Shown: one piece after another, positions 10,074-18,608 of the stretch
Numbering within the stretch: position 1 is the first letter of the stretch
Layout of the letters: each line of letters starts with the position of its first letter
Assembly (NCBI RefSeq): GCF_007997155.1
Contig: NZ_VORT01000004.1
Location: 248,001-312,000, forward strand
Direction: 5' to 3'
Source: Aequorivita antarctica
GTDB taxonomy: Bacteria > Bacteroidota > Bacteroidia > Flavobacteriales > Flavobacteriaceae
Length of the DNA: 64,000 bases
The notes under the pieces: model-generated
Database searches by the model: none
What the model was told of the DNA's origin: nothing
The model's input: the letters and a program-made list of their open reading frames with translations, nothing else
Made by a program: the position numbers and the translations under genes

Positions 10074-10081
10074 CAAAGGTA
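10074..10081 (-). promoter_or_regulatory. -7 promoter box of the RsmB-like gene
   Basis: Minus-strand TACCTTTG, an exact TAnnTTTG match, ending 19 bases before the start codon. No clear -33 TTG at proper spacing. Confidence 0.45.
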
Positions 10082-10097
10082 TCACAATACCTATAAA

Positions 10098-10115
10098 TAC
10101 TTTTGATTACTTTTG
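10098..10115 (+). promoter_or_regulatory. Two overlapping -7-like boxes before the propeller lipoprotein
   Basis: TACTTTTG occurs at 10098-10105 and again at 10108-10115, both matching TAnnTTTG, 15-32 bases upstream of the chosen ATG. A -33 element at correct spacing was not found. Confidence 0.35.
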
Positions 10116-10130
10116 GCAAAAATAAACTCT

Positions 10131-11174
10131 ATGCGCTTTGTCCTCATCTTTCTAGCTGTTTTTGTATTTATTTCCTGCGAAAATAAAACTGAAATTGAAT
10201 TTAATTCAGTTGAAATCACTCCCGTTTTTATAGATAGTTTAAGCATCCGCGCGATGCAGCCTTTGGATGAAAACAGAGTGTGGTTTGCTGCAGATAAAGG
10301 AAAAGTGGGTTTGATTGATGGTGATACTCCAAAACTTGCAATTATAAAATACGGCGATTCACTACTTCATTTTCGTTCCATTGCGAGCACGAAAGAAGCT
10401 GTATTTGTGTTGAGCATCTCCAATCCAGCGGTTTTGTATAAAATAGGTTTCAACGGAAGTGAAGCCACTAACATTGAAGAGGTTTATAACGAAAAAGGTG
10501 ATAATGTTTTCTACGATTCAATGAAATTTTGGAACGAAAACGAAGGCATCGCCATTGGCGACCCTGTTGAAAACTGCATGTCGATAATCATAACTCGCGA
10601 TGGGGGAAATACGTGGGAAAAATTACCGTGCGAAAACCTTCCGAAAGTTGAAAAAGGCGAAGCAGCCTTTGCAGCAAGTAATTCTAACATTGCTATTTTC
10701 GGCGATAATGCTTGGGTAGCGACTGGTGGAAGAAAATCGCGTGTAATGCACACTGCTGATAAAGGAAAAACTTGGAAGATTTTTGATACACCAATCATTC
10801 AAGGTAAAGCGATGACGGGCATTTTCAGTATTGATTTTAGAGATGAAAACAACGGAATCATCTTCGGTGGAAACTGGGAAGACAAACCTTTTAACGAGGG
10901 AAACAAAGCTATAACCCAAAACGGAGGTAAAACATGGAAATTGATTGCAAATGGCAAAAAACCAGGTTATTGCTCTTCGGCAAAATATGTTCCGGGAACT
11001 GAAGGGCAGGGGATTGTAGCCGTTAGTTTACTGGGGATTTCTTTTAGCGGTGACGGCGGTAAAAACTGGAAAGAACTCTCAAAAGAAGGCTTTTTCGCTA
11101 TTGAATTTGTGAATGACAGTGTTGCTTTTGCCTCGGGAAATAATAGGATTTCGAAATTGATTTTTAGAAAGTGA
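10131..11174 (+). CDS. YCF48/BNR-type beta-propeller lipoprotein
   Basis: 347 residues from the ATG at 10131. A longer frame could begin at a TTG at 10113, but the ATG puts the lipoprotein signal at the very N-terminus, with lipobox Cys16 (VFISC). The mature part has repeated blade motifs of the photosystem-assembly Ycf48/BNR kind: ITRDGGNTWEKL, TADKGKTWKIF, ITQNGGKTWKLI and FSGDGGKNWKEL. Such proteins are often annotated as oxidoreductases, but no cofactor site is visible. A periplasmic or outer-membrane scaffold role is inferred. It is divergent from the RsmB-like gene and converges with the symporter, and their stop codons abut. Confidence 0.8.
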   Translation: MRFVLIFLAVFVFISCENKTEIEFNSVEITPVFIDSLSIRAMQPLDENRVWFAADKGKVGLIDGDTPKLAIIKYGDSLLHFRSIASTKEAVFVLSISNPAVLYKIGFNGSEATNIEEVYNEKGDNVFYDSMKFWNENEGIAIGDPVENCMSIIITRDGGNTWEKLPCENLPKVEKGEAAFAASNSNIAIFGDNAWVATGGRKSRVMHTADKGKTWKIFDTPIIQGKAMTGIFSIDFRDENNGIIFGGNWEDKPFNEGNKAITQNGGKTWKLIANGKKPGYCSSAKYVPGTEGQGIVAVSLLGISFSGDGGKNWKELSKEGFFAIEFVNDSVAFASGNNRISKLIFRK

Positions 11175-12878
11175 TTATTCTTCAGAAAGTATTATTTCCG
11201 GATTATCGTTCTTCGGCAATAAAACTTGCAATAAAATTGCAATTCCCATAACAATAGCACAACCCACTAAATTCAGCCACAGATAAGGCATTAGGTCAAT
11301 ATACCAAAAATAAATAATGATTATCTGCGTGATTAGTGCAGCGATAAAAACAGCTTTACTATGAACGTACTTTATAAAAAACGCAAGCAGAAAAATTCCC
11401 AGAACATTTCCGTAGAAAATGGAACCGATAATGTTTACGAGCTGAATAAGATTATCGAATAAATGTGCAGTACAAGCTACAAAAATTGCTATGATTCCCC
11501 ATAAAAGCGTAAACCCTCGCGAAGCTGCCACGTAATGTTTGTCCCTTTTCCCTGGTACGTTTCGTTTGTAAAGGTCAATAGTTGTTGTGCTGCCCAAAGC
11601 ATTCAATTCTGAAGCGGTTGAGGACATTGCCGCACTTAAAATTACCGCCAAAAGCAAACCTATCAATCCGCGTGGAAGGTTGGTTAATATGAAATGTATA
11701 AAAACATAATCTTTATCGTTGGTTTCGGCGCTGGGATTTGCCTTTTTTATTAACGCAACAGATTGTTCGCGCAATTTATTTTCAGAAGTGTTCAGCTGTT
11801 TTATTTCTTGAACATAATTTTGTTTTTCCAATTCACTTTCAGCCTTGGAATAGCTTATTTGTGTTGCGGCCAGTTGTTTATCAATGGCTTCTTTCTTTAC
11901 TTCCAAAGCCTTGTATTCACCAGCATATACGGATTTCTTGACGTCTTTTACGGCAGAAGGGTTAAAGTGAAGCGGGGAGCTGTTAAACTGATAAAAAACA
12001 AAAACCATAATTCCCACTAGCAGGATGAAGAACTGCATCGGTACTTTCAGCAGACCATTCATTATTAAACCCATTTGGCTCTGTTTCACACTTCTTCCAG
12101 AAAGATAGCGTTGCACTTGGCTTTGGTCTGTTCCAAAGTAGGAGAGGGCTAAAAATGTTCCACCTATAATTCCACTCCAAAAGGTATAACGGTTATCAAA
12201 ATCGAAGGAAAAATCGAGTATATCCATTTTACCGTTGGCACCAGCGATTTCAAGTGCTTTGGAAAATGTTATGTCTAATGGCAGATAATTCAGAATTAAA
12301 AGAAAAGCAATCAGCATTCCGAAGAAAATAACCGCCATTTGTTGTTTTTGGGTAACGCTCACAGCCTTTGTGCCACCACTTACGGTATAAATAATTACGA
12401 GTACGCCGATGATGATATTCAAATAAATTAAATTCCAACCAAGTACTGCTGAAAGTATGATGGAAGGTGCAAAAATTGTAATCCCGCAAGCTAGCCCGCG
12501 TTGGATTAAAAATAAAATAGCAGTAAGTGTTCGTGTTTTTTTATCGAAACGACTTTCTAGATATTCGTATGCCGTATAAACATTGAGTTTATGATAAATT
12601 GGAATAAATACCAAGCAAATTATTACCATTGCAATCGGCAACCCAAAATAGAACTGTACAAAGCCCATCCCGTCGTGAAAGGCCTGCCCGGGCGTGGAAA
12701 GAAATGTAATAGCACTGGCTTGAGTCGCCATAACGCTCACCCCAATAGTCCACCAATGCGCCGTATTGCCGCCTTTTAAGTAATCGCCCACATCTTTTTG
12801 TTGACGCGATTTCCACGTGCCATAAAGCACAATAAAAAGAAGCGTCCCAATTAAAACAATCCAGTCAATCTGTTGCAT
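11175..12878 (-). CDS. Sodium/solute symporter (SSS family) with cytoplasmic or periplasmic coiled-coil insert
   Basis: A multi-pass inner-membrane transporter of 567 residues, expected to couple Na+ entry to uptake of a small solute. The SSS pattern is clear: an N-terminal helix, the GGNTAHWWTIGVSVMATQ stretch (about 37-54) and ALSYFGTDQSQVQRYLSG (about 244-261). Unusually, residues about 300-392 form a hydrophilic, heptad-like insert rich in K, E, Q and A between two membrane segments. It lies directly downstream of a 36-residue membrane peptide and a secreted PIG-L deacetylase, suggesting uptake of a product released by that enzyme. The substrate is unknown; sugars, sialic acids and amino acids all occur in the family. 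Confidence 0.88.
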   Translation of the reverse strand: MQQIDWIVLIGTLLFIVLYGTWKSRQQKDVGDYLKGGNTAHWWTIGVSVMATQASAITFLSTPGQAFHDGMGFVQFYFGLPIAMVIICLVFIPIYHKLNVYTAYEYLESRFDKKTRTLTAILFLIQRGLACGITIFAPSIILSAVLGWNLIYLNIIIGVLVIIYTVSGGTKAVSVTQKQQMAVIFFGMLIAFLLILNYLPLDITFSKALEIAGANGKMDILDFSFDFDNRYTFWSGIIGGTFLALSYFGTDQSQVQRYLSGRSVKQSQMGLIMNGLLKVPMQFFILLVGIMVFVFYQFNSSPLHFNPSAVKDVKKSVYAGEYKALEVKKEAIDKQLAATQISYSKAESELEKQNYVQEIKQLNTSENKLREQSVALIKKANPSAETNDKDYVFIHFILTNLPRGLIGLLLAVILSAAMSSTASELNALGSTTTIDLYKRNVPGKRDKHYVAASRGFTLLWGIIAIFVACTAHLFDNLIQLVNIIGSIFYGNVLGIFLLAFFIKYVHSKAVFIAALITQIIIIYFWYIDLMPYLWLNLVGCAIVMGIAILLQVLLPKNDNPEIILSEE

Positions 12879-12989
12879 CTAGGCGTAATTTTGCATTAGT
12901 AAATAAAACAGATAGATATAGACGGCATTGAGCAGGAGCACTATGGTGTAGCTCCATTTCCAGACGAATTTTTGTTTTTCTTTGGTCAC
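12879..12989 (-). CDS. Small single-pass membrane protein (36 aa, GTG start)
   Basis: The frame starts at a GTG at 12989, ten bases after the deacetylase stop, and its TAG stop abuts the symporter ATG. Composition is membrane-like: a basic N-terminus (VTKEKQKFVWKW) followed by one strongly hydrophobic helix (about residues 13-32) and a short polar tail. The tight fit between two co-oriented genes and the transmembrane character support a real gene. A longer in-frame start exists at 13067 but would overlap the deacetylase. It may be an accessory subunit of the symporter; that is inference. Confidence 0.6.
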   Translation of the reverse strand: MTKEKQKFVWKWSYTIVLLLNAVYIYLFYLLMQNYA

Positions 12990-12999
12990 GTTTTGAGAA

Positions 13000-15492
13000 T
13001 TATTTTCCGATTGAAAGCATATTTGCAAACAATCTGTAAGCTCCGGGAACGCCTGCTGGAAGTTCACGGAAAAAGCTCAATCCAGTATAAATATAATACC
13101 CTTTTCCGTATTTGGCTACAAGAAGCGAGCCTTTTGTTGGAGCTTCCCCTTTGTCGTGCATTCCGAGTATTGGAGTGAACTCCTTTGCCCATTCATCGGG
13201 AAAATATAAACCGCGTTCCTGTACCCAACCTTCGAAGTCTTTTTGAGTGATTTTATTGGGCGTATTTAGTAGTGGGTTTTCAGGCGAAAGTATTTTTACT
13301 TCTGAAAACTCATCAGTCACTCGGTCGCGTGAAAGTTTTAGATTGTAAGGTGCAAGATTTTCAGTGATTAAACCACGGTTAGTATTGTACTGCACAATCA
13401 TTGTTCCACCGTTTTCAATATATTTATTTAGGATAGGTTGTGTAAAAGCAAGTTCGGATACTGTATTGTAAGCCCGAATTCCAACCACAATTGCATCAAA
13501 ATTTTGAAGATTTTCTTCTGAAATTGTTGCTGGGTCAATCGTTGAAACCGAATAGCCAATCTGTTTCAAACTTTCAGGAATGGCATCACCCGCACCGTTT
13601 ATGTACCCAATATTCTGACCTTTTTTCTGAATATCAATTTTAGCAACTTTCGCTTCCGAAGGCAATAAAACACTTTGATACGGAATGTGTTCGTAATCGA
13701 TGGTAACCAATTCTTTATTAAAAATCTTTCCGTCAGCGCTTACTATTGTTTTTAAATAGCCTTCGCTTTGTCCCTTTGGTGGCGTTACCGTGAAGCTGAA
13801 GGTTTTAGTTTCACCGTTTCTTTCAAGTTGAAAGGCTTGCTGCGCTGGCTCCACTTTCCAGCCATCCGGATGTTGGAGGCTTACATTTCCTGATATGCTA
13901 TCTTTTCCAGCACGGACGATTACCGAAACAATTTCAGCTTCTTCACTTGCAAAAATCAAAACTTTTTCAGGAATGGAAGCGGTAACTTCGGGCAGTACTT
14001 CCAGAGGACGATATACTTCACCTTTTACGGGATCATTGAATTTGTAAACTATGGTTTTTGTGAAAGGAATTATAGTATTGCCAAATCGTAGTTCAAAGAT
14101 CAATTGCTCCAACGGCGGAGTTTCGGGTAAACCAATAAGTTCCTCGGGCGCAGCGTACATTCCAACGGTCCCTTTCTCATTTAACCAATACGGAGAAGAG
14201 TAGGGTGGGTTGCTATTTCCAGCATCAACAGTTATTTCAATGTTTTTCTTGTCATTAAAAGGAAGTATTGCTGATGTATTCCAAAGAACTTTTCCTTCAG
14301 AATTTTTTACGGATTGTAAAACAACATCACTTTCCCCGCGGTTGATGGCTTCAATATTTACTTTAAAATTTTCGTTCGGATTAATCGAATTTGCTTCGGA
14401 TGCGACTTCAATAAAGATACCGCCGCAATCTAAAATGAGTTGATTAAGTTGTTCAAGTTTAATTTTTCGCCAGTGTGTATCTTTCAAACTTGAAACAAGT
14501 GGATACGCTTTCAGCAACTGCGGAAGCATTTTTGAGGGGTTTTTAAAGTTGAAATTTTCTTCCAATGGATTCAGAATCGCTCCTATATCATTTCCACCTT
14601 CAAGTCGGGACCAATTGGTATTTATGCCTTCAAAAAGATTGTTTTCTGAAGGTTTGCTTCCTTTCAACAATTCCAAATATTCAGTTTCAGTTCCGCGGGA
14701 ACCAGTACTGCCAAACCCTTGTGATTTATGCATACTACGGCTTAAGGAAGCTATTTCGCCATTTGATAATCCGAGGTCAGAGAAGTAGTTTCCAGTTTCG
14801 ACGGAAACCAGCTTAGATTTGTCAGCTTTTTCAAACTTTTCTTGGCTACCATAAAACCACCACGAAGTATTAAAAAACAAACGCTGCGGCTTCCAAACAC
14901 CAAATTTTTTGGCAGATTTCGGGAATTTTGAAGCATTGTCAACCATATCAAAAGCCTCAACGCTTAGCATAGCTGAAGCGGTGTGATGGCCGTGTGTGCT
15001 ACCTGGGCTACGATGGTCAAAACGGTTAACAATAATATCGGGCTTAAATTTTCGGATTGTCATCACCACATCGCTAAGCACATCATCTTTTGTCCAAAAC
15101 TCAAAGGTTTCATCTGGGTTTTTACTGTAACCGAAATCGTTAGCGCGGGTAAAAAATTGTTGCCCGCCATCGGTTTTTCGGGCAGCCACCAGTTCCTGTG
15201 TTCGGATTACTCCCAAAAGCTCGCGGAGTTCAGGACCAATTAAGTTTTGTCCGCCGTCTCCCCGCGTAACGGAAAGATAGGCAGTATTTGCATGCACATC
15301 GTTCACCAAATATGAAATGAGTCGCGTATTTTCATCATCGGGATGTGCGGCTATAAAAAGTACTGAACCCACAAAATTCAATTTTTGAAGATCGTGATAA
15401 ATTTCGGAAGCAGCAGGTTTTTTGGGAGCTTGTGCGGTGGCAACTATAGTAAAAAATAAAAATAGAAGTCGGAAGAAAAATGGTTTATGCAT
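13000..15492 (-). CDS. Secreted PIG-L family deacetylase with large C-terminal extension
   Basis: An 830-residue protein with a signal peptide (about 1-20, ending ATAQA). The PIG-L/LmbE zinc deacetylase domain occupies about residues 40-260: the AHPDDE motif (49-54) supplies the first zinc ligands and catalytic Asp, RGDGGQ follows near 77, and HGHHT (167-171) supplies the distal ligand. The family removes acetyl groups from N-acetyl-amino sugars. The remaining about 550 residues include Ig-like (NEW3-type) modules and a C-terminal region resembling glutamine-amidotransferase-like folds (VVGIRAYNT, VQYNT). The gene heads an operon with a small membrane protein and a sodium symporter, pointing to glycan or amino-sugar scavenging. 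The substrate is not determinable here. Confidence 0.87.
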   Translation of the reverse strand: MHKPFFFRLLFLFFTIVATAQAPKKPAASEIYHDLQKLNFVGSVLFIAAHPDDENTRLISYLVNDVHANTAYLSVTRGDGGQNLIGPELRELLGVIRTQELVAARKTDGGQQFFTRANDFGYSKNPDETFEFWTKDDVLSDVVMTIRKFKPDIIVNRFDHRSPGSTHGHHTASAMLSVEAFDMVDNASKFPKSAKKFGVWKPQRLFFNTSWWFYGSQEKFEKADKSKLVSVETGNYFSDLGLSNGEIASLSRSMHKSQGFGSTGSRGTETEYLELLKGSKPSENNLFEGINTNWSRLEGGNDIGAILNPLEENFNFKNPSKMLPQLLKAYPLVSSLKDTHWRKIKLEQLNQLILDCGGIFIEVASEANSINPNENFKVNIEAINRGESDVVLQSVKNSEGKVLWNTSAILPFNDKKNIEITVDAGNSNPPYSSPYWLNEKGTVGMYAAPEELIGLPETPPLEQLIFELRFGNTIIPFTKTIVYKFNDPVKGEVYRPLEVLPEVTASIPEKVLIFASEEAEIVSVIVRAGKDSISGNVSLQHPDGWKVEPAQQAFQLERNGETKTFSFTVTPPKGQSEGYLKTIVSADGKIFNKELVTIDYEHIPYQSVLLPSEAKVAKIDIQKKGQNIGYINGAGDAIPESLKQIGYSVSTIDPATISEENLQNFDAIVVGIRAYNTVSELAFTQPILNKYIENGGTMIVQYNTNRGLITENLAPYNLKLSRDRVTDEFSEVKILSPENPLLNTPNKITQKDFEGWVQERGLYFPDEWAKEFTPILGMHDKGEAPTKGSLLVAKYGKGYYIYTGLSFFRELPAGVPGAYRLFANMLSIGK

Positions 15493-15524
15493 AAAATTAT
15501 GGTGCTGATTTATTCGAAACCCTT

Positions 15525-15532
15525 CAAAGATA
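15525..15532 (-). promoter_or_regulatory. -7 promoter box of the PIG-L operon
   Basis: Minus-strand TATCTTTG matches TAnnTTTG exactly, 32 bases before the start codon. No proper -33 element was recognised. Confidence 0.4.
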
Positions 15533-15546
15533 CTTATTTGTAAAAA

Positions 15547-16107
15547 TTAATCGTGGGGCAGTTCTTCCTTATTTTTATCAAGTTCGTGTTGGTGCTCATA
15601 AAATTCTTCTGTTTTAATGATACTCACGCCTTTTTGCATCATCATACTATTAGGGTAGGTAACAATTTCATTGTTTGCGGTGTGAAGAATAATATGAAAG
15701 GTTTTAATGTCTTCAATAATACCTTCGCAAGGCATTTCTTTATCGTGAATTTTTATATAATCACCAATTTTATACGGAAAAGTGAAAAACATAATCACGC
15801 CACTTGTAATGTTGCTGAGTATGGACCATTGTGCAAAAAAAGCGATGCCTATTACCGCAAAAACGGAAGACATTACAAGCCCCAGGTTTCTAAAATCTAC
15901 TCCCCAAATAAGTATCAAGCCAAAAACAATCAAGAAGAAAGTTGCGAAATCTACATGTTTCATAATAAGTCCTGTGCGGTGTTCAAGCCTTTCTATTTTT
16001 TTCGCAAAGTTGCGCACAGTTTTCTTAAGCATCATTCTTATTAGAAGCAATACCAAAATCAATACGCCAGATTCGATGAGTTGTAGGGAGTATTCTTGTA
16101 TATTCAT
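15547..16107 (-). CDS. Small MscS-type mechanosensitive channel
   Basis: 186 residues, short for the MscS family. Three hydrophobic segments (about residues 10-25, 50-70 and 75-105) precede the pore-lining helix and a compact beta domain containing FTFPYKIGDYIKI, the hallmark MscS middle-domain sequence. The usual larger C-terminal vestibule is largely absent. The role would be pressure release or ion flux at the inner membrane during hypo-osmotic shock. It is the last gene of a minus-strand run and begins 5 bases after the lipoprotein stop, so co-transcription is likely. Confidence 0.8.
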   Translation of the reverse strand: MNIQEYSLQLIESGVLILVLLLIRMMLKKTVRNFAKKIERLEHRTGLIMKHVDFATFFLIVFGLILIWGVDFRNLGLVMSSVFAVIGIAFFAQWSILSNITSGVIMFFTFPYKIGDYIKIHDKEMPCEGIIEDIKTFHIILHTANNEIVTYPNSMMMQKGVSIIKTEEFYEHQHELDKNKEELPHD

Positions 16108-16112
16108 GTTTT

Positions 16113-17048
16113 TTAATTCAATTGAAGTGAATCGCGCAAGTATAGGTGCTCATTTCCATTTTTGGACCAATAATCGCTTTTTATTCTTTTTAATTTTGTA
16201 GCTGTAGTTTTCAATCGCAGGGTGTCGTTCTGGCCTGCGGCGTTTACTTCTTCCCATTTTTCAATTTCATATGGAAAAGTACTATGAAAAAAGAGCATCA
16301 ATTGACGCTGCAAATCGGGATAATTTAAGGTGTAAATGGTTATGGAATCGCCCTGTTTCAAACTTGCGAAAGCATTGTGTTCCTTAATTTCTTTGTGTTT
16401 AAGACGTAAATATTCAAAAGAAGGGATAATCATAACATCACCCGTGGGTAACTCTTCAGGATTGATTCTGATAAGATTCCAAAGTTCATTTTCCAAATAG
16501 GTTTTGGGCAAGGAGAGTTTTTGATCTGCTTCGCCTTGAAAATAGGAGTGGGACTCTATTTCGAAATTCTCACGATTGTTCAATTGCATATACACTTGAC
16601 CGCACCATTCCTGTACACTGTTTGTAAGTTTTAACGCATGCTCTTTTTCAGAAATTGGACTGAAAGTGCTCGTCATTATGGAATAGGGGTAAATACCAGT
16701 GTTGAAATTCTTCATTTGGTTCAACTTCAAAACTGAAATATTTTCTTTGGAAGCACTGTTCGCTTTTACCTGTGCGTCCGGTAGAAAATCTTCTGACACA
16801 AAGATGTTAACGGCTGTTCCTTCACGGATTTCGCCGTAACGTTCCTGCATTAAACTATAGGAAGTGATTTCGGCAGTTCCGTTGTACCAATACTCTTTAA
16901 ATTCTTTTGAAACAACTCTCGGAGTGATGTTTTTAGCCCCTTCTTTTATAGTCGGATCCTTTTGTGTATCACTTTTTTCTTCGGAAGAATTACATCCGTT
17001 TAGCACAATTAAAAAAGCAAGAAGTGGAAAAAGTCTGAAAAAGTTCAT
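16113..17048 (-). CDS. Uncharacterised lipoprotein downstream of maf
   Basis: 311 residues from the ATG at 17048. A longer start at 17096 would overlap maf and bury the lipoprotein signal. The N-terminus has a classic signal with lipobox Cys19 (IVLNGC). The body is soluble and mixed alpha/beta with conserved-looking stretches (YWYNGTAEITSYSL, EWCGQVYMQLN, NELWNLIRINPEELPTGD) but matches no enzyme motif I recognise. Homologues may be labelled septum formation inhibitor Maf by neighbour transfer; the sequence itself has no Maf motif. A cell-envelope location is inferred. Confidence 0.7.
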   Translation of the reverse strand: MNFFRLFPLLAFLIVLNGCNSSEEKSDTQKDPTIKEGAKNITPRVVSKEFKEYWYNGTAEITSYSLMQERYGEIREGTAVNIFVSEDFLPDAQVKANSASKENISVLKLNQMKNFNTGIYPYSIMTSTFSPISEKEHALKLTNSVQEWCGQVYMQLNNRENFEIESHSYFQGEADQKLSLPKTYLENELWNLIRINPEELPTGDVMIIPSFEYLRLKHKEIKEHNAFASLKQGDSITIYTLNYPDLQRQLMLFFHSTFPYEIEKWEEVNAAGQNDTLRLKTTATKLKRIKSDYWSKNGNEHLYLRDSLQLN

Positions 17049-17082
17049 TATTCGAGGAATTTTATTCAAAAATACCACAAAT

Positions 17083-17670
17083 TCAACGGTTGGCAATCTG
17101 GCTTAACGTTTTATAAACAAGTCGCGTGGGTAGCCCCATTACATTAAAATAACAGCCCTCAATTTTTTCGATGCCGATGTAACCGATCCATTCCTGAATG
17201 CCATAACCTCCGGCTTTGTCAAAAGGTCTATAGTTTTTTATGTAGAAATCAATTTCTTCTTCAGAAAGTGGTTTGAACCAAACTTTTGTTACATCGTGGA
17301 CTATTTTTTGAAACCCTTTTGAAGTAAAACAAACAGAAGTAATAACCTCGTGCATTTCTCCGCTCAAGAGCTGAAGCATTTTTCTTGCTTCGTCATAATT
17401 TTTTGGTTTTCCGAGGGCTTTTTCATCTTTCCAAACAATTGTATCGCTGGTAATTAGGATATCATTTTCGCTTAGATCAACAAAAACTGATGCCTTAAGT
17501 TGAGAGAGGTAATCGGTGATTTCTGAATGGTTTAATTCAATAGAATAAGTTTCTTCAATTTCTTTTACCTGAATAGTAAAGTCTAAATTTAATTCCCTAA
17601 AAAAGTCTTGCCTCCTCGGCGAACCTGAAGCTAAGATGATGTTGTAGTCAATTAGTTTTTTGCGAAGCAT
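17083..17670 (-). CDS. maf: Maf-family nucleoside triphosphate pyrophosphatase
   Basis: 195 residues, the usual length. Maf proteins hydrolyse dTTP, UTP and modified or non-canonical NTPs to monophosphates as a house-cleaning function in the cytoplasm. The signature ILASGSPRR (12-20) forms the nucleotide-binding loop; ITSDTIVW and GKP follow, and the C-terminal GGYGIQEW segment is typical. It sits 3 bases downstream of the UbiA-type gene and upstream of the unknown lipoprotein. Confidence 0.9.
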   Translation of the reverse strand: MLRKKLIDYNIILASGSPRRQDFFRELNLDFTIQVKEIEETYSIELNHSEITDYLSQLKASVFVDLSENDILITSDTIVWKDEKALGKPKNYDEARKMLQLLSGEMHEVITSVCFTSKGFQKIVHDVTKVWFKPLSEEEIDFYIKNYRPFDKAGGYGIQEWIGYIGIEKIEGCYFNVMGLPTRLVYKTLSQIANR

Positions 17671-17673
17671 ATA

Positions 17674-18585
17674 TTAAGAAATTGTAAGTGAAAATAGCGG
17701 AATGGAACATATACCTAAAAACATAATGATTTTTAAGAGTTTCGAAAGAAATCCATATTCTTTCATTGTAGCAGCGTCCCAAGATTTTATGCAGAAATAA
17801 AGTAGGGGCGCAACAATTGCAAAAAGGAAATACAACATTAAAATTTGCTGGTTGTACAAATGCTCATACATATAAAACACAACGCCCAAAACCATAAAGC
17901 CTCCTAAAGAAAATACTATTGCCGTTGTTCTCTTTCTGCCTAAAGCGATAGCCAAGGTGTTCATTCCTCCTTTTTTGTCGCCGTTTATGTCTTGCAGATC
18001 TTTCACTATTTCACGGATTAAATTAATGCAAAAGGCAAACAAAGCATAAAACAAAACAATTTTAAAAACTGCTGATTGTGTAGTTTGGTTTTGTAGCGTA
18101 ATCGCCGGAAGTAAATCGAAAAGTGGCACTATTATCAAACTCATAGCCACCAAAGTTGAAATCAGTAAATTTCCAATAAGCGGCATGCCTTTTAAATAGG
18201 AGGCATACAAATAGAGTAAGGCGGAAAATATGATGAATAGAGCAGCAAACCCTGGTTTTCCTATGCTGTTGGCAAGATAAAAACCTATTCCAACACCAAT
18301 TACATTTAGAAAAATAAAAAGCAGATTGGCATTTGATTCAGAAATCTTTTTGCCGATTAATACTTTATTCGGTTTGTTGATTTTGTCAATTTCCACATCG
18401 TAAATATCATTGATAATATTTCCCGCGGCCGCAATACAAAGTGTTGCTATAACAAGCAATGAGAAGCTGAAGGTATTTAAAACCGTTTCAGCACTAAAAG
18501 GTTGGAATAGTCCGTATTTAATAAAAACCTGTGTCAAAGCTATGAAGAGCAGGTTTTGATAGCGGATGAGGTTTAGGTAGTTCAA
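17674..18585 (-). CDS. UbiA-family prenyltransferase
   Basis: An integral-membrane prenyltransferase of 303 residues that joins an isoprenoid diphosphate to an acceptor. It has about eight to nine hydrophobic helices. The first aspartate motif is NDIYDVEID (59-67), followed by KINKP. The second aspartate-rich loop is DLQDINGDKKGGMNT (near 216-230). Automated systems often call flavobacterial members geranylgeranylglycerol-phosphate geranylgeranyltransferase, but the acceptor cannot be set from sequence. It lies between the KdsC-like phosphatase (23-base gap) and maf. Confidence 0.85.
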   Translation of the reverse strand: MNYLNLIRYQNLLFIALTQVFIKYGLFQPFSAETVLNTFSFSLLVIATLCIAAAGNIINDIYDVEIDKINKPNKVLIGKKISESNANLLFIFLNVIGVGIGFYLANSIGKPGFAALFIIFSALLYLYASYLKGMPLIGNLLISTLVAMSLIIVPLFDLLPAITLQNQTTQSAVFKIVLFYALFAFCINLIREIVKDLQDINGDKKGGMNTLAIALGRKRTTAIVFSLGGFMVLGVVFYMYEHLYNQQILMLYFLFAIVAPLLYFCIKSWDAATMKEYGFLSKLLKIIMFLGICSIPLFSLTIS

Positions 18586-18608
18586 GTTTTTTTGGTAGGA
18601 ATTAAGAT

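Noticed and set aside
12879-13067. 62-residue version of the small membrane protein
   Set aside because: Its first 26 codons overlap the deacetylase C-terminus in another frame and are not membrane-like; the GTG at 12989 gives a cleaner gene.
16113-17048. Second Maf protein
   Set aside because: The protein lacks the Maf loop and is a lipoprotein; the name would come only from its neighbour.
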